A stretch of DNA of 64,000 nucleotides from [Clostridium] innocuum (GTDB lineage: Bacteria > Bacillota_I > Bacilli_A > Erysipelotrichales > Erysipelotrichaceae), in contig CP048838.1 of assembly GCA_012317185.1 (NCBI GenBank), positions 4,154,001 to 4,218,000 of the forward strand, in the 5' to 3' direction. Numbering within the stretch: the stretch's first letter is position 1; every line of letters begins with the position of its first letter. A model generated the notes under the pieces. The model did no database searches. It worked only from the letters and a program-made list of their open reading frames with translations, and had not been told where the DNA came from. A program made the translations under genes and the position numbers. Shown one piece after another: positions 17,082 through 26,805 of this stretch.

Positions 17082-17480
17082 TTGAAAAAAATTAAATCTT
17101 ATACGGGTATCTGGAACGTGGAAAAAGTCTTGTATGCAATCAATGACTTTAACCTGCCCTTTCCCGTTACCTTTACGCAGATTACATGGTTTGTGCTTAC
17201 AGAATTTATCATCATTCTGTTTGGGGATATTCCCCCACTTTCCATGATTGAGGGAGCATTTCTCAAATATTTCGGTATTCCCGTTGCTCTCACTTGGTTT
17301 ATGTCGCAGAAAACCTTTGACGGAAAGAAGCCGTACAGCTTTTTGAAATCGCAAATAACCTATGCCCTGCGACCGAAAATCACTTATGCAGGAAAAGCCG
17401 TAAAACTGCATAAGCAGATATTGAATGAAACAATCACGGCAGTAAGGAGTGTGAACGATGTTCCCGATAAAATATATTGA
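17082..17480 (+). CDS. TcpE conjugation membrane protein (Orf17)
   Basis: 132 residues starting at TTG 17082, preceded by AAAGGAG; a more distal ATG gives an N-terminus inside the terminator hairpin. TcpE family: LKKIKSYTGIWNVEKVLYAIND then two hydrophobic segments (about 43-60 and 66-84). Membrane component of the mating channel. Its 3' end overlaps the next start by 23 nt. Confidence 0.9.
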   Translation: MKKIKSYTGIWNVEKVLYAINDFNLPFPVTFTQITWFVLTEFIIILFGDIPPLSMIEGAFLKYFGIPVALTWFMSQKTFDGKKPYSFLKSQITYALRPKITYAGKAVKLHKQILNETITAVRSVNDVPDKIY

Positions 17481-19908
17481 CAATAACCTTGTCTGGAACA
17501 AGGACAATGAAGTGTTTGCCTATTATGAGCTGATACCGTACAACTATTCTTTCTTATCCGCAGAGCAGAAATTTATTGTGCATGACAGCTTTCGCCAGCT
17601 AATCGCACAATCCCGTGAGGGTAAAATTCATGCCTTGCAGATTGCCACGGAAAGCTCCATACGAAGTATGCAGGAGCAGTCAAAGAAACTGGTAACTGGA
17701 AAATTAAAGGAAGTTGCCTGCCAGAAGATAGACGAGCAGACCGAAGCGTTAGTATCTATGATTGGGGACAATCAAGTGGACTACCGCTTTTTTCTTGGCT
17801 TTAAGCTCATGGTTACGGAAGAACAGTTCAATCTGAAGAACATCAAAAAATCGGCATGGCTGACGTTCAAAGAATTTCTCCATGAAGTGAACCACACGCT
17901 GATGAATGATTTTGTTTCCATGCCGAATGATGAAATCAACCGTTACATGAAAATGGAAAAATTACTGGAAAATAAAATCTCCCGTCGCTTTAAGGTGCGT
18001 CGCTTGGAAATCAATGACTTTGGGTATCTCATGGAACATCTTTACGGCAGGGACGGTATCGCCTATGAAGATTATGCGTACCAGCTACCAAAGAAGAACT
18101 ATAAGAAAGAAACGCTGATAAAATACTATGACCTTATCCGTCCGACAAGGTGTGTGATTGAGGAAAGCCAGCGGTATTTACGACTGGAACATGAGGATAA
18201 GGAAAGCTATGTGTCCTACTTTACTGTCAATGCGATTGTCGGGGAGCTTGATTTTCCGTCAAGTGAAATCTTCTATTTCCAGCAACAGCAATTCACATTC
18301 CCCGTTGATACTTCTATGAATGTAGAAATCGTGGAAAATCGAAAAGCATTAACAACTGTCCGCAACAAGAAAAAGGAATTGAAAGACCTTGACAATCACG
18401 CCTATCAAGCAGGAAGTGAAACCAGCTCAAATGTGGTGGACGCATTAGACAGCGTGGACGAGCTGGAAACAGACTTAGACCAGACTAAAGAAAGTATGTA
18501 TAAGCTCTCTTATGTGGTGCGTGTCTGTGCTGATGATTTGGACGAATTAAAACGCCGTTGTGATGAAGTCAAGGACTTTTACGACGACCTCAATGTAAAA
18601 CTGGTGCGTCCTGCTGGCGATATGCTGGGGCTTCATTCTGAATTTTTACCAGCCAGCAAGCGATATATCAATGATTATGTGCAGTATGTAAAATCAGATT
18701 TTTTGGCAGGGCTTGGTTTTGGAGCGACACAGCAGTTAGGGGAAAATACGGGTATCTATATCGGCTATTCCGTCGATACGGGAAGAAATGTGTACCTGCA
18801 ACCGTCTTTAGCTTCGCAGGGCGTAAAAGGTACAGTTACCAACGCTTTAGCTTCTGCTTTTGTCGGTTCACTTGGCGGTGGTAAGTCGTTCTGTAATAAT
18901 CTTCTGGTGTATTATTCGGTTCTCTTTGGGGGACAAGCGGTTATCTTAGACCCAAAATCAGAGCGTGGCAACTGGAAAGAAACGCTCCCAGAGATAGCCC
19001 ATGAAATCAATATCGTAAACCTTACCAGCGACAAGGACAATGCAGGACTTCTTGACCCGTTTGTGATTATGAAGAATGTAAAAGACGCTGAAAGTCTGGC
19101 AATCGACATCTTGACATTCCTTACGGGTATTTCCTCAAGGGACGGCGAAAAATTCCCCGTGTTGAGAAAAGCGGTGCGTTCCGTTACCCAGGGCGAAAAA
19201 AGAGGACTGTTACACGTTATTGAAGAATTGCGAAAGGAAGATACCGCTATCTCACGCAATATCGCAGACCATATCGACAGCTTCACGGACTACGACTTTG
19301 CACACCTGCTGTTTTCAGACGGTACGGTGGAAAATGCTATCAGTCTGGATAACCAGCTCAATATCATTCAAGTAGCAGACTTAGTATTGCCAGATAAAGA
19401 TACCACCTTTGAGGAATACACGACCATTGAATTGTTGTCGGTGTCTATGCTGATTGTCATTAGTACCTTTGCTCTCGACTTCATTCACAGCGATAGAAGC
19501 ATTTTTAAGATTGTCGATTTGGACGAAGCGTGGGCGTTCTTAAATGTGGCACAAGGAGAAACGCTATCAAATAAACTGGTGCGAGCTGGACGAGCTATGC
19601 AGGCAGGCGTTTATTTCGTTACACAATCCTCTGGGGACGTGTCAAAAGAAAGTCTGAAAAATAATATCGGCTTGAAATTTGCCTTTCGCTCTACGGACAT
19701 TAACGAGATAAAACAGACCTTAGAGTTTTTCGGTATCGACAAGGACGACGAGAACAACCAGAAACGGCTTCGTGATTTGGAGAACGGACAATGCTTATTA
19801 CAGGACTTATACGGGCGTGTCGGTGTGGTGCAGATACACCCAGTCTTTGAAGAATTACTACACGCCTTTGATACCAGACCGCCCGTACAGAGAAATGAGG
19901 TGGAGTGA
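17458..19908 (+). CDS. VirB4/TrbE-like conjugation ATPase (Orf16/TcpF)
   Basis: 816 residues; energises the type IV-like transfer apparatus at the inner face of the membrane. Walker A GSLGGGKS (about 470-477), Walker B FKIVDLDEAW (about 690), and FVTQSSGD after it. Overlaps tcpE upstream and TGATG-couples to the next gene, so a single translation-coupled transfer operon. Confidence 0.93.
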   Translation: MFPIKYIDNNLVWNKDNEVFAYYELIPYNYSFLSAEQKFIVHDSFRQLIAQSREGKIHALQIATESSIRSMQEQSKKLVTGKLKEVACQKIDEQTEALVSMIGDNQVDYRFFLGFKLMVTEEQFNLKNIKKSAWLTFKEFLHEVNHTLMNDFVSMPNDEINRYMKMEKLLENKISRRFKVRRLEINDFGYLMEHLYGRDGIAYEDYAYQLPKKNYKKETLIKYYDLIRPTRCVIEESQRYLRLEHEDKESYVSYFTVNAIVGELDFPSSEIFYFQQQQFTFPVDTSMNVEIVENRKALTTVRNKKKELKDLDNHAYQAGSETSSNVVDALDSVDELETDLDQTKESMYKLSYVVRVCADDLDELKRRCDEVKDFYDDLNVKLVRPAGDMLGLHSEFLPASKRYINDYVQYVKSDFLAGLGFGATQQLGENTGIYIGYSVDTGRNVYLQPSLASQGVKGTVTNALASAFVGSLGGGKSFCNNLLVYYSVLFGGQAVILDPKSERGNWKETLPEIAHEINIVNLTSDKDNAGLLDPFVIMKNVKDAESLAIDILTFLTGISSRDGEKFPVLRKAVRSVTQGEKRGLLHVIEELRKEDTAISRNIADHIDSFTDYDFAHLLFSDGTVENAISLDNQLNIIQVADLVLPDKDTTFEEYTTIELLSVSMLIVISTFALDFIHSDRSIFKIVDLDEAWAFLNVAQGETLSNKLVRAGRAMQAGVYFVTQSSGDVSKESLKNNIGLKFAFRSTDINEIKQTLEFFGIDKDDENNQKRLRDLENGQCLLQDLYGRVGVVQIHPVFEELLHAFDTRPPVQRNEVE

Positions 19909-22121
19909 TGAAAGAAAGGATAAAAGGTGCGTTCACAAAAAAGAAGATTTTCCACGTTCTCAAAATGGCTCTGTTCGTGGTGGCACTCTCCCTTATCCTG
20001 CTTTCACTTTTGGGGACGGTGGCTCATGCGACGGGGCTTGTGGACGATACCATAAACGCAGAAAATCTGTATTCCAAATATCCGCTTTCCAACTACCAGC
20101 TTGATTTTTATGTAGATAATAGCTGGTCGTGGTTGCCGTGGAACTGGCTGGACGGTATCGGAAAATCGGTACAGTACGGGCTTTACTGCATTACCAACTT
20201 TGTCTGGACGATAAGCCTTTATTTAAGCAATGCAACGGGCTATGTGGTGCAGGAAGCCTATAAACTGGACTTCATCAACGATATGGCAGATAGTATCGGA
20301 AAAAGCATACAGACCCTTGCAGGTGTTACCGAGAACGGCTTTTCTTCTACGGGCTTTTATGTTGGTTTCCTGCTTCTCATTATTTTAGTAGTGGGAATGT
20401 ATGTTGCCTATACGGGACTTATCAAACGGGAAACCAGCAAGGCACTTCACGCTGTTATCAACTTTGTTGTGGTGTTCGTGCTGTCCGCTTCATTTATTGC
20501 CTATGCTCCCGACTACATCAAGAAGATAAATGAGTTTTCATCAGACATCAGCACCGCTTCTTTGGACTTGGGAACAAAAATCATGCTCCCCAACTCTGAC
20601 AGTGAGGGTAAGGACAGCGTGGACTTGATACGGGACAGCTTATTTTCTATTCAAGTACAACAGCCGTGGCTACTTCTACAATTCGGTAACAGCAACGCAG
20701 AGGAAATCGGGACAGACCGTGTGGAAGCTCTGGTATCGGCAAGCCCAGAGGACGAGGACGGAAAGACCAGAGAGGAAGTCGTGAAAACAGAAATCGAGGA
20801 TAACGACAACAACAATCTGACGATACCGCAAGTGGTAAACCGTTTAGGTATGGTGTTCTTCCTCTTGTTCTTCAATTTAGGGATAACGATATTTGTATTC
20901 TTGCTTACGGGCATGATGTTGTTCAGCCAGATACTTTTTATTATCTTCGCTATGTTCCTGCCTATTAGTTTCCTGCTCTCTATGATACCGAGCTATGAAA
21001 GCATGGCAAAGCAGGCAATCGTGAGGGTATTTAATACCATTATGACAAGAGCAGGAATTACGCTCATTGTAACGGTGGCGTTCAGCATTTCCAGTATGTT
21101 TTATAACATTTCCACAGATTACCCGTTTTTCATGGTGGCGTTCTTACAGATAGTATGTTTCGCTGGTATCTACATGAAGCTGGGCGACTTAATGAGCATG
21201 TTCTCACTTAATGCTGGCGACAGTCAAAGTATGGGACGACGCATATTCCGCAGACCGTATCTGTTTATGCGACATCGGGCTAGGCGTATGGAACACCGTA
21301 TTGCAAGGGCGGTAAGTGCTGGCGGTATTTCGGGCGGTGTGGCTGGTGCGGTAGCTGGAAGTGCCGTTGCTGGCAAACGGGCTGAAAGAAAAAATACAGC
21401 TTCTAAAGAAAATCGGGGCAATACCACTTCTAGCATGGGACAGCGTGCAGGTTCAAAAGTCGGTGCTGTCTTAGATACGAAAAATAAAGTGAAAGATAAG
21501 GCAAATGCTGTCAAAGAGAATATCAAGGATATGCCGACACAGACCGCTTATGCGGTGTATTCCGCAAAGGAAAAGGCAAAGTCCAGCGTGTCCGACTTTA
21601 AGCGTGGCATGGTGCAGGAACAGCAGTCCAGACAGACGGGACGCTTGGAAAAGCAGGAACAGCATAGGAAGAATATCGCTGACAAGCGTATGGAGCTTCA
21701 AAAAGCACAAGAAGCAAGGCAGGCACAGCGAAAGGCTGACGGATCAGCGACAACGGGAGCTACCCGTCCCCATGAGCGACCAGCCACAGCTTCAACTATT
21801 CCAAAGCCGAGTGCGGAAAAAATGCAGGAAGTCAAACGCCCTGCCACAGCTCCGACTTCTAAAGGTAGTGAGCCAGTCAAGACAAATGTTATCAAAGAGC
21901 GTCCGTTATCTTCCGGTGCTTCTGATAAGCAAGTGCCCCAGTCTGCACAGCCAGCACATAGGCAGAATATTGAAAAAGTTACGGTATCAAAGGAAACACG
22001 CCAGAATTACAAAGCAGAGCGTACTACAAAGACACAGACCTTTGAACAATCAAAGCGTACAACGGAACATACCGAAAAGAACCGTAACCTTGTAACAAAG
22101 AAAGGACAGAAGAAAAAATGA
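19908..22121 (+). CDS. Polytopic conjugation membrane protein (Orf15, CD3337/EF1877 family)
   Basis: 737 residues; VirB6/TrbL-like pore candidate. A hydrophobic N-terminus is followed by about six further membrane helices to residue 430, then a long Gly/Ala, Lys/Arg and Gln-rich low-complexity cytoplasmic tail. ATG 19908 sits in TGATG with the upstream stop; a GTG one codon earlier is possible. Confidence 0.88.
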   Translation: MKERIKGAFTKKKIFHVLKMALFVVALSLILLSLLGTVAHATGLVDDTINAENLYSKYPLSNYQLDFYVDNSWSWLPWNWLDGIGKSVQYGLYCITNFVWTISLYLSNATGYVVQEAYKLDFINDMADSIGKSIQTLAGVTENGFSSTGFYVGFLLLIILVVGMYVAYTGLIKRETSKALHAVINFVVVFVLSASFIAYAPDYIKKINEFSSDISTASLDLGTKIMLPNSDSEGKDSVDLIRDSLFSIQVQQPWLLLQFGNSNAEEIGTDRVEALVSASPEDEDGKTREEVVKTEIEDNDNNNLTIPQVVNRLGMVFFLLFFNLGITIFVFLLTGMMLFSQILFIIFAMFLPISFLLSMIPSYESMAKQAIVRVFNTIMTRAGITLIVTVAFSISSMFYNISTDYPFFMVAFLQIVCFAGIYMKLGDLMSMFSLNAGDSQSMGRRIFRRPYLFMRHRARRMEHRIARAVSAGGISGGVAGAVAGSAVAGKRAERKNTASKENRGNTTSSMGQRAGSKVGAVLDTKNKVKDKANAVKENIKDMPTQTAYAVYSAKEKAKSSVSDFKRGMVQEQQSRQTGRLEKQEQHRKNIADKRMELQKAQEARQAQRKADGSATTGATRPHERPATASTIPKPSAEKMQEVKRPATAPTSKGSEPVKTNVIKERPLSSGASDKQVPQSAQPAHRQNIEKVTVSKETRQNYKAERTTKTQTFEQSKRTTEHTEKNRNLVTKKGQKKK

Positions 22122-23125
22122 AACTGAAACATATCGCTATCATTGGCAGTCTGTTTCCTATCCTCTTTTCTCTAGTGCTTTTCTTTGGGGTATTGATTAG
22201 TGCGGACAGCGACGACGAGAACAGCAACTTTTCTTCGGGCATTACGGGTATGAACTTATCCGCAGAAGTTTTGAAACATCAGCCTATGGTAGAAAAATAC
22301 GCCAGAGAAAACGGCATTTCCGAGTATGTCAATGTGTTATTGGCTATCATTCAAGTAGAAAGTGGCGGTACGGCAGAAGATGTTATGCAGAGTTCAGAAA
22401 GTCTTGGTTTACCGCCTAATTCCTTAGATACGGAAAGCTCAATCAAGCAGGGGTGTAAGTATTTTGCGTCCCTGCTTTCTTCCTGCAAAAATCAAGGTAT
22501 CGATGATTTGAATGTAGCGATACAGTCCTATAACTATGGCGGTGGTTATGTGGGATATGTGGCAGGAAAAGGAAAAAAGCACACCTTTAACCTTGCGGAA
22601 AATTTTGCCCGTGAAAAATCGGGTGGAAAGAAAGTAACCTACACCAACCCGATAGCCGTTGCGAAGAATGGGGGCTGGCGGTATGGCTATGGAAATATGT
22701 TCTATGTGGAATTAGTCAATCAATATCTGACCGTAGCACACTTTGATAATGCGACGGCACAAGCGATAATGAATGAAGCGTTGAAATATCAAGGCTGGAA
22801 GTATGTGTATGGTGGTAGCAATCCCAACACTTCTTTTGACTGTTCGGGACTGACACAATGGTGCTATGGAAAAGCTGGTATCTCTTTACCGAGAACAGCA
22901 CAGGCACAGTATGACGCAACCCAACATCTTCCGCTTTCGCAGGCAAAGGCTGGGGACTTGGTATTTTTTCATTCTACCTATAACGCAGGAAGTTATGTAA
23001 CGCACGTCGGTATCTATGTAGGAAATAATCAGATGTATCATGCTGGCGACCCGATAGGATATGCAGACCTAAGCAATAGTTACTGGCAACAACACTTAAT
23101 CGGTGCAGGACGAGTAAAACAATAG
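22118..23125 (+). CDS. Bifunctional cell-wall hydrolase, lysozyme-like + NlpC/P60 (Orf14, CwlT type)
   Basis: 335 residues with an N-terminal membrane anchor (about 8-28). Lysozyme-like domain with catalytic-type Glu in IIQVESGG (about 79-86) and SYNYGGGYVGYV; C-terminal NlpC/P60 domain with Cys in FDCSGLTQWC and His in THVGIYVGNN. Opens peptidoglycan locally for the mating channel, as CwlT does in ICEBs1/Tn916. Start overlaps the upstream stop (ATGA). Confidence 0.93.
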   Translation: MKLKHIAIIGSLFPILFSLVLFFGVLISADSDDENSNFSSGITGMNLSAEVLKHQPMVEKYARENGISEYVNVLLAIIQVESGGTAEDVMQSSESLGLPPNSLDTESSIKQGCKYFASLLSSCKNQGIDDLNVAIQSYNYGGGYVGYVAGKGKKHTFNLAENFAREKSGGKKVTYTNPIAVAKNGGWRYGYGNMFYVELVNQYLTVAHFDNATAQAIMNEALKYQGWKYVYGGSNPNTSFDCSGLTQWCYGKAGISLPRTAQAQYDATQHLPLSQAKAGDLVFFHSTYNAGSYVTHVGIYVGNNQMYHAGDPIGYADLSNSYWQQHLIGAGRVKQ

Positions 23126-23141
23126 AAAGGACTTGAAAAAT

Positions 23142-24044
23142 ATGTTTAAGAAGAATAAGAAACAGACAGAAAATATCAAAGAAAAAAAGGTGCGTACTGT
23201 CAAGGTAGGCACACATCAAAAAACCGTGATTGCGTTGTGGGCGGTGCTTATCGCAAGCGTGAGCTTTGGGGCGTATAAGAATTTTACGGCTATCGACCAA
23301 CACACGACCCATGAAAAAGAAATCATAGAGCTTCGCTTGCAGGACACCAACGGGATAGAAAATTTCGTGAAGAATTTTGCGAAGTCCTATTACACATGGA
23401 GCAACAGCAAAGAAGCGATTGAAGCAAGGACGCAGGCAATCAACAGTTATCTGACAAAGGAATTGCAGGACTTGAATGTAGATACCATTAGAACCGATAT
23501 ACTGACCAGTTCCACAGTTACAGATGTGCTTGTATGGAATATCGAGCAATCGGGAACAGATACTTTTTCTGCTACCTACGAAGTAGATCAGCAGATAAAA
23601 GAGGGAGAACAGACAAGCAATGTCAAGGCAACCTATACGGTAAAAGTCCATGTGGACGCTGACGGGGATATGGTAATCGTTCAGAACCCTACTCTTGCAC
23701 CAGCAATCGAAAAATCAGACTATGAACCAAAGACACCAGAAGCAGACGCAAGCGTGGACGCTGATACCACAAATGACGCTACCGCATTTCTGGAAACATT
23801 CTTTAAGCTGTACCCGACAGCTACAGAAAAGGAGCTTACCTACTATGTATCGGGAAATGTGCTTGAACCTATCGGCATGGACTACCTTTATTCTGAATTG
23901 GTAAACCCTATCTTTACAAAGGACGGGGACAATGTGAAAGTCAAGGTTGCCGTAAAATTCCTTGATAATCAGACAAAGGCAACGCAGGTGTCGCAGTATG
24001 AGCTTGTGCTACATAAGGATAGTAACTGGAAGATTGTAGGGTAA
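23142..24044 (+). CDS. TcpC conjugation protein (Orf13)
   Basis: 300 residues; VirB8-like bitopic membrane protein of the transfer channel. Lys-rich cytoplasmic N-terminus, one membrane helix (about 32-50: VIALWAVLIASVSFGAY), and two NTF2-like extracellular domains. ATG 23142 is 11 nt from AGAAAGG; a TTG at 23133 is only 2 nt away and less likely. Confidence 0.9.
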   Translation: MFKKNKKQTENIKEKKVRTVKVGTHQKTVIALWAVLIASVSFGAYKNFTAIDQHTTHEKEIIELRLQDTNGIENFVKNFAKSYYTWSNSKEAIEARTQAINSYLTKELQDLNVDTIRTDILTSSTVTDVLVWNIEQSGTDTFSATYEVDQQIKEGEQTSNVKATYTVKVHVDADGDMVIVQNPTLAPAIEKSDYEPKTPEADASVDADTTNDATAFLETFFKLYPTATEKELTYYVSGNVLEPIGMDYLYSELVNPIFTKDGDNVKVKVAVKFLDNQTKATQVSQYELVLHKDSNWKIVG

Positions 24045-24051
24045 ACAAAAA

Positions 24052-24084
24052 GGCTTGCGTCATACAATGTATGCTCCGCAAGCC
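24052..24084. terminator. Bidirectional terminator between tcpC and padR
   Basis: GGCTTGCG..CGCAAGCC (24052-24059, 24077-24084) with an inner CATAC..GTATG stem. On the minus strand it is followed by TTTTTGTTT. It closes the transfer operon and the convergent padR gene, and marks the start of the cargo slot where Tn916 carries tet(M). Confidence 0.85.
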
Positions 24085-24099
24085 GTATTTACATATAAG

Positions 24100-24633
24100 C
24101 TATTTAGCTGTTACAACTTTTATAAGTCGTTCTGTACCATTGATTTCAGCTAATACAATATCCGTCATACGTTGAAGATTGGCAACATGATATAAACTGA
24201 CCTGTTCTTCCCATTCTTCCGTATCTTGTTTTTGAATACCCGAAAGGTATTCATGTAAAACAATCATACGCTTTTCTAATAGTGCTTTTTGTTCTTCTAA
24301 GGGTAAACAATCAAGGAAAAAAGCCGTGATAGAAAAAATATTTGTATCATAATCGAATTTCAAGAAAGAAGTTCGTAAAGTATCTAATAACACAGCCGTT
24401 CCTTGTTCTGTAATTGAGTAGATTGTTTTATCGGGCATATTACCGTCTTTTTGCACTTTGCCAGTGATATATTGCTTTTTTTCTAAAGTTTTAATTGTTG
24501 CATATACAGTGGAAGTACCAATATTAAACCAATACTTGATATTCATGTAATCTAAAGTTTTGACAATTTCATAGGCATTAAGCGGTTGATGACTAATAAG
24601 TCCTAAAAGCATAGTTGCTGGTTTGGATAACAT
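24100..24633 (-). CDS. PadR-family transcriptional regulator
   Basis: 177 residues. N-terminal winged helix typical of PadR (LLGLISHQPLNAYEIVKTL, STVYATIKTLEKKQYI) and a C-terminal helical dimer domain. PadR proteins usually repress a divergent operon until a toxic compound is bound; here the divergent operon begins at 24765, with a perfect 18-bp palindrome between. Likely auto-repressor and controller of the cargo operon. Confidence 0.88.
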   Translation of the reverse strand: MLSKPATMLLGLISHQPLNAYEIVKTLDYMNIKYWFNIGTSTVYATIKTLEKKQYITGKVQKDGNMPDKTIYSITEQGTAVLLDTLRTSFLKFDYDTNIFSITAFFLDCLPLEEQKALLEKRMIVLHEYLSGIQKQDTEEWEEQVSLYHVANLQRMTDIVLAEINGTERLIKVVTAK

Positions 24634-24671
24634 ATAATTTCACACTCCTTGACAAATGTAACGATTTGCGG

Positions 24672-24689
24672 TACTCTATATATAGAGTA
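24672..24689. promoter_or_regulatory. 18-bp perfect palindrome, probable PadR operator
   Basis: TACTCTATATATAGAGTA, perfectly symmetrical, in the divergent padR / cargo-operon promoter region (24634-24764). Position and symmetry fit a PadR dimer site; binding not shown. Confidence 0.75.
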
Positions 24690-24764
24690 GTATTTATTTG
24701 TATCACTTTTGTTTTGATTGTATCACGAATTTTTGAAAAATGAAAGTAGAAAGGAGTTGTGTTT

Positions 24765-25232
24765 ATGCCACAATTAAATAAAGGTGGAAAATTTGTATTT
24801 GGATTATCTTCAATACACGATGATTTAACCGTTCAGTTTCCAAAACAAGCACTTGAAGAATATCGAGTGTTAAACGATGATAAAATCATTATTTTTACAG
24901 GAAGCAAGGTTACAGGCGGATTTTGTGTAACGACATATCCTCTGCTATCCACGTCAAAATTAAGTCATATTTTACATGAATGCCCACAGTTAGAAAATCA
25001 GTCTATTCCGCAAGGGGCATTGGTTACATACAAGGGACGCAAATACGCATGGCTTGTTTTAAAAGAAAATGGAAGTATTCAATTCACACCACAATTACTT
25101 GAACAGCTAAATCTTAATGTAGGAGATGAGTTATTGTGTATTAGAAGTAGCGATATTGCATTTACAATGGGCGCAAAAGGACCACTCCTTGAAAAAGCCC
25201 ATAATTACAATGGAAATATCGAGCGATATTAA
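24765..25232 (+). CDS. AbrB-like-fold protein in PadR operon (tentative)
   Basis: 155 residues; ATG 24765 is 8 nt from AAAGGAG. Both ends resemble SpoVT/AbrB swapped-hairpin motifs: LTVQFPKQALEEYRVLNDDKI near the N-terminus and IQFTPQLLEQLNLNVGDEL near the C-terminus. It may be a double AbrB-fold protein rather than a DNA-binding regulator. First gene of the operon under the PadR palindrome. Confidence 0.6.
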   Translation: MPQLNKGGKFVFGLSSIHDDLTVQFPKQALEEYRVLNDDKIIIFTGSKVTGGFCVTTYPLLSTSKLSHILHECPQLENQSIPQGALVTYKGRKYAWLVLKENGSIQFTPQLLEQLNLNVGDELLCIRSSDIAFTMGAKGPLLEKAHNYNGNIERY

Positions 25233-25249
25233 CGGGAGAAAGTTTGATT

Positions 25250-25860
25250 ATGGCAGATTACAAAAAGTTATCAGAGAGCACTTTTAATATGCAGGCAAAA
25301 ACCTATGATACAGATAAGAACGGGAAACACGCAAGAACACTGTACCAGCACGTTATCAATCAATTAGAAACTATAAAATTTGATAATCTGCTGGACGTGG
25401 GGGTGGTACGGGGGAAATCTTAACTACTGTAAAAAGATTATATCCGAACACTTCTATGTATGGGATTGATATTTCAGAAGAAATGTTAAAGAAAGCAAAA
25501 GAGAAAGTATTAGATACTGTAACATTATCTCTTGGCGACGCTGAACATTTACCCTTTGAAAATGGTAAATTTGATTGTTTGCTATGCACAGACAGCTTTC
25601 ATCATTATCCTACTCCTAAAAGAGCGATTGCAGAATTTTGCAGAGTGCTAGATACAAATGGATATTTGATACTGGCTGATTTTTGGAAACCGTTTCCTAT
25701 CCGTCAAGCAATGAATATCTTTATCCCCTTTAGCAATGAGGGAGATGTTAGAATATATTCAAAAAGCGAGATTATAAATTTCTTAGAAGCTAGTGGATTT
25801 CAAGATATACAATATCGAAACATAAATAAATCTGGTTATCTGGTAATAGCGAAAAAATAA
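25250..25860 (+). pseudogene. Class I SAM methyltransferase, frameshifted in motif I
   Basis: Reads MADYKKLSEST..LLDVG up to 25403 and continues in another frame as GTGEILTTVKRLYPN..GIDISEEM..ADFWKP. Restoring one base in the G-run at 25399-25403 (five Gs, six expected) gives the SAM motif DVGGGTGEIL, so this is a one-base deletion in the cofactor loop. As it stands the N-terminal product stops after 'GKS'. A slippage mutation, phase-variable tract or sequencing error are all possible. The remainder (motif II GIDIS, YTHYPT-like DSFHHYPTP) is an intact Ubie/methyltransferase_11 fold. Confidence 0.8.
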
Positions 25861-25872
25861 GGGAGTGAAATT

Positions 25873-26097
25873 ATGTTAAGACTTAAAAAACGAGATATAA
25901 AAAAGGCATTAAAAGTTGGTGCAAAAATGGGTGGTGTGTCATTAGCCAAGGTTAGAGCTGATATAGAAGCAACGATTGATGAAGCAATGAACAGCACTGA
26001 CCCTGATGTGCAGGCAAATTTCAAAAAAATTTTTGGAAATAAACGCCCTACGCCAGAAGAATATATTTATATCATTACGAAAAAGACAAAAGTGTAA
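25873..26097 (+). CDS. Small hypothetical protein, end of PadR operon
   Basis: 74 residues behind AGGGAGTGAAATT, 12 nt after the methyltransferase frame. Lys-rich N-terminus, then acidic helix; no motif recognised. Presumably co-expressed with the PadR-controlled genes. Confidence 0.65.
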   Translation: MLRLKKRDIKKALKVGAKMGGVSLAKVRADIEATIDEAMNSTDPDVQANFKKIFGNKRPTPEEYIYIITKKTKV

Positions 26098-26214
26098 TAA
26101 AAATCAAGTGCTGTAAGGGGGCTTGTATTATGGAAAGTTTTAAGCATAATCTTATATACTCATATACTACCTAACAGCATTTTATCAACAACTGAATATC
26201 TCACAGCTTTAATA

Positions 26215-26251
26215 GCTCGTACAGACTATATGTTTTGTGCGGGCTTTTTTT
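26215..26251 (+). terminator. Terminator between cargo operon and ICE regulators
   Basis: GCTCGTAC..GTGCGGGC (26215-26222 / 26237-26244; two G-U pairs) followed by seven Ts. The rest of 26098-26376 shows no gene; it carries the leader of the sigma-like regulator with GGAGGTGTG just before its start. Confidence 0.8.
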
Positions 26252-26376
26252 GTACCCGAAAAAATTTTTTCACTTTTTTTCAAATTCATGCAACAAATCA
26301 CACCTTGCTGTACAGATATGGTGCGGAAAGAGGGATAAACACTTTTCACGTCATAACGGAAAGGAGGTGTGATGAT

Positions 26377-26805
26377 ATGAAACCGTCGGACTTCCAAAAG
26401 ACAATACAATGTCAATTTGACTGCAAACTCAAACGTGTAGTAAAAGGCATTGTCCGTAATTATCGCAAAGAATTAAAGCGACGAAGAAATAAGGAAATTT
26501 CCTATTGTGAACTTCCAGAAATCGTCGTGGAAAATTTGGCAGTCTGGGACGAATACGAAAGCGATTATACCGCCTTTAATGTATGCGGTATTGAGGTTCG
26601 TGTCCTTGATGATGATTTAGCCGAAGCGATTAAGTATCTGTCTGAAAAAGACAGAGAAATCTTATTGATGTATTTCTTCTTAGGCATGAGCGATACAGAA
26701 ATCGGCAATAAATTAAAGATTAACCGTTCAACGTCGTTTCGCAGTAGGAAGAACTCACTTGAAGAAATTAAGGAAAAGTTAAAGGAGAACATGAATGATG
26801 AATAA
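26377..26805 (+). CDS. Sigma-70 region-4-like regulator (Tn916 Orf7-like)
   Basis: 142 residues, start ATG 26377 with GGAGGTGTGAT. C-terminal sigma region-4 helix-turn-helix: LSEKDREILLMYFFLGMSDTEIGNKLKINRST. In Tn916, Orf7/Orf8 lie downstream of tet(M) and feed transcription into the xis-int and transfer genes; the same order here. Overlaps the next gene by 11 nt. Confidence 0.85.
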   Translation: MKPSDFQKTIQCQFDCKLKRVVKGIVRNYRKELKRRRNKEISYCELPEIVVENLAVWDEYESDYTAFNVCGIEVRVLDDDLAEAIKYLSEKDREILLMYFFLGMSDTEIGNKLKINRSTSFRSRKNSLEEIKEKLKENMNDE

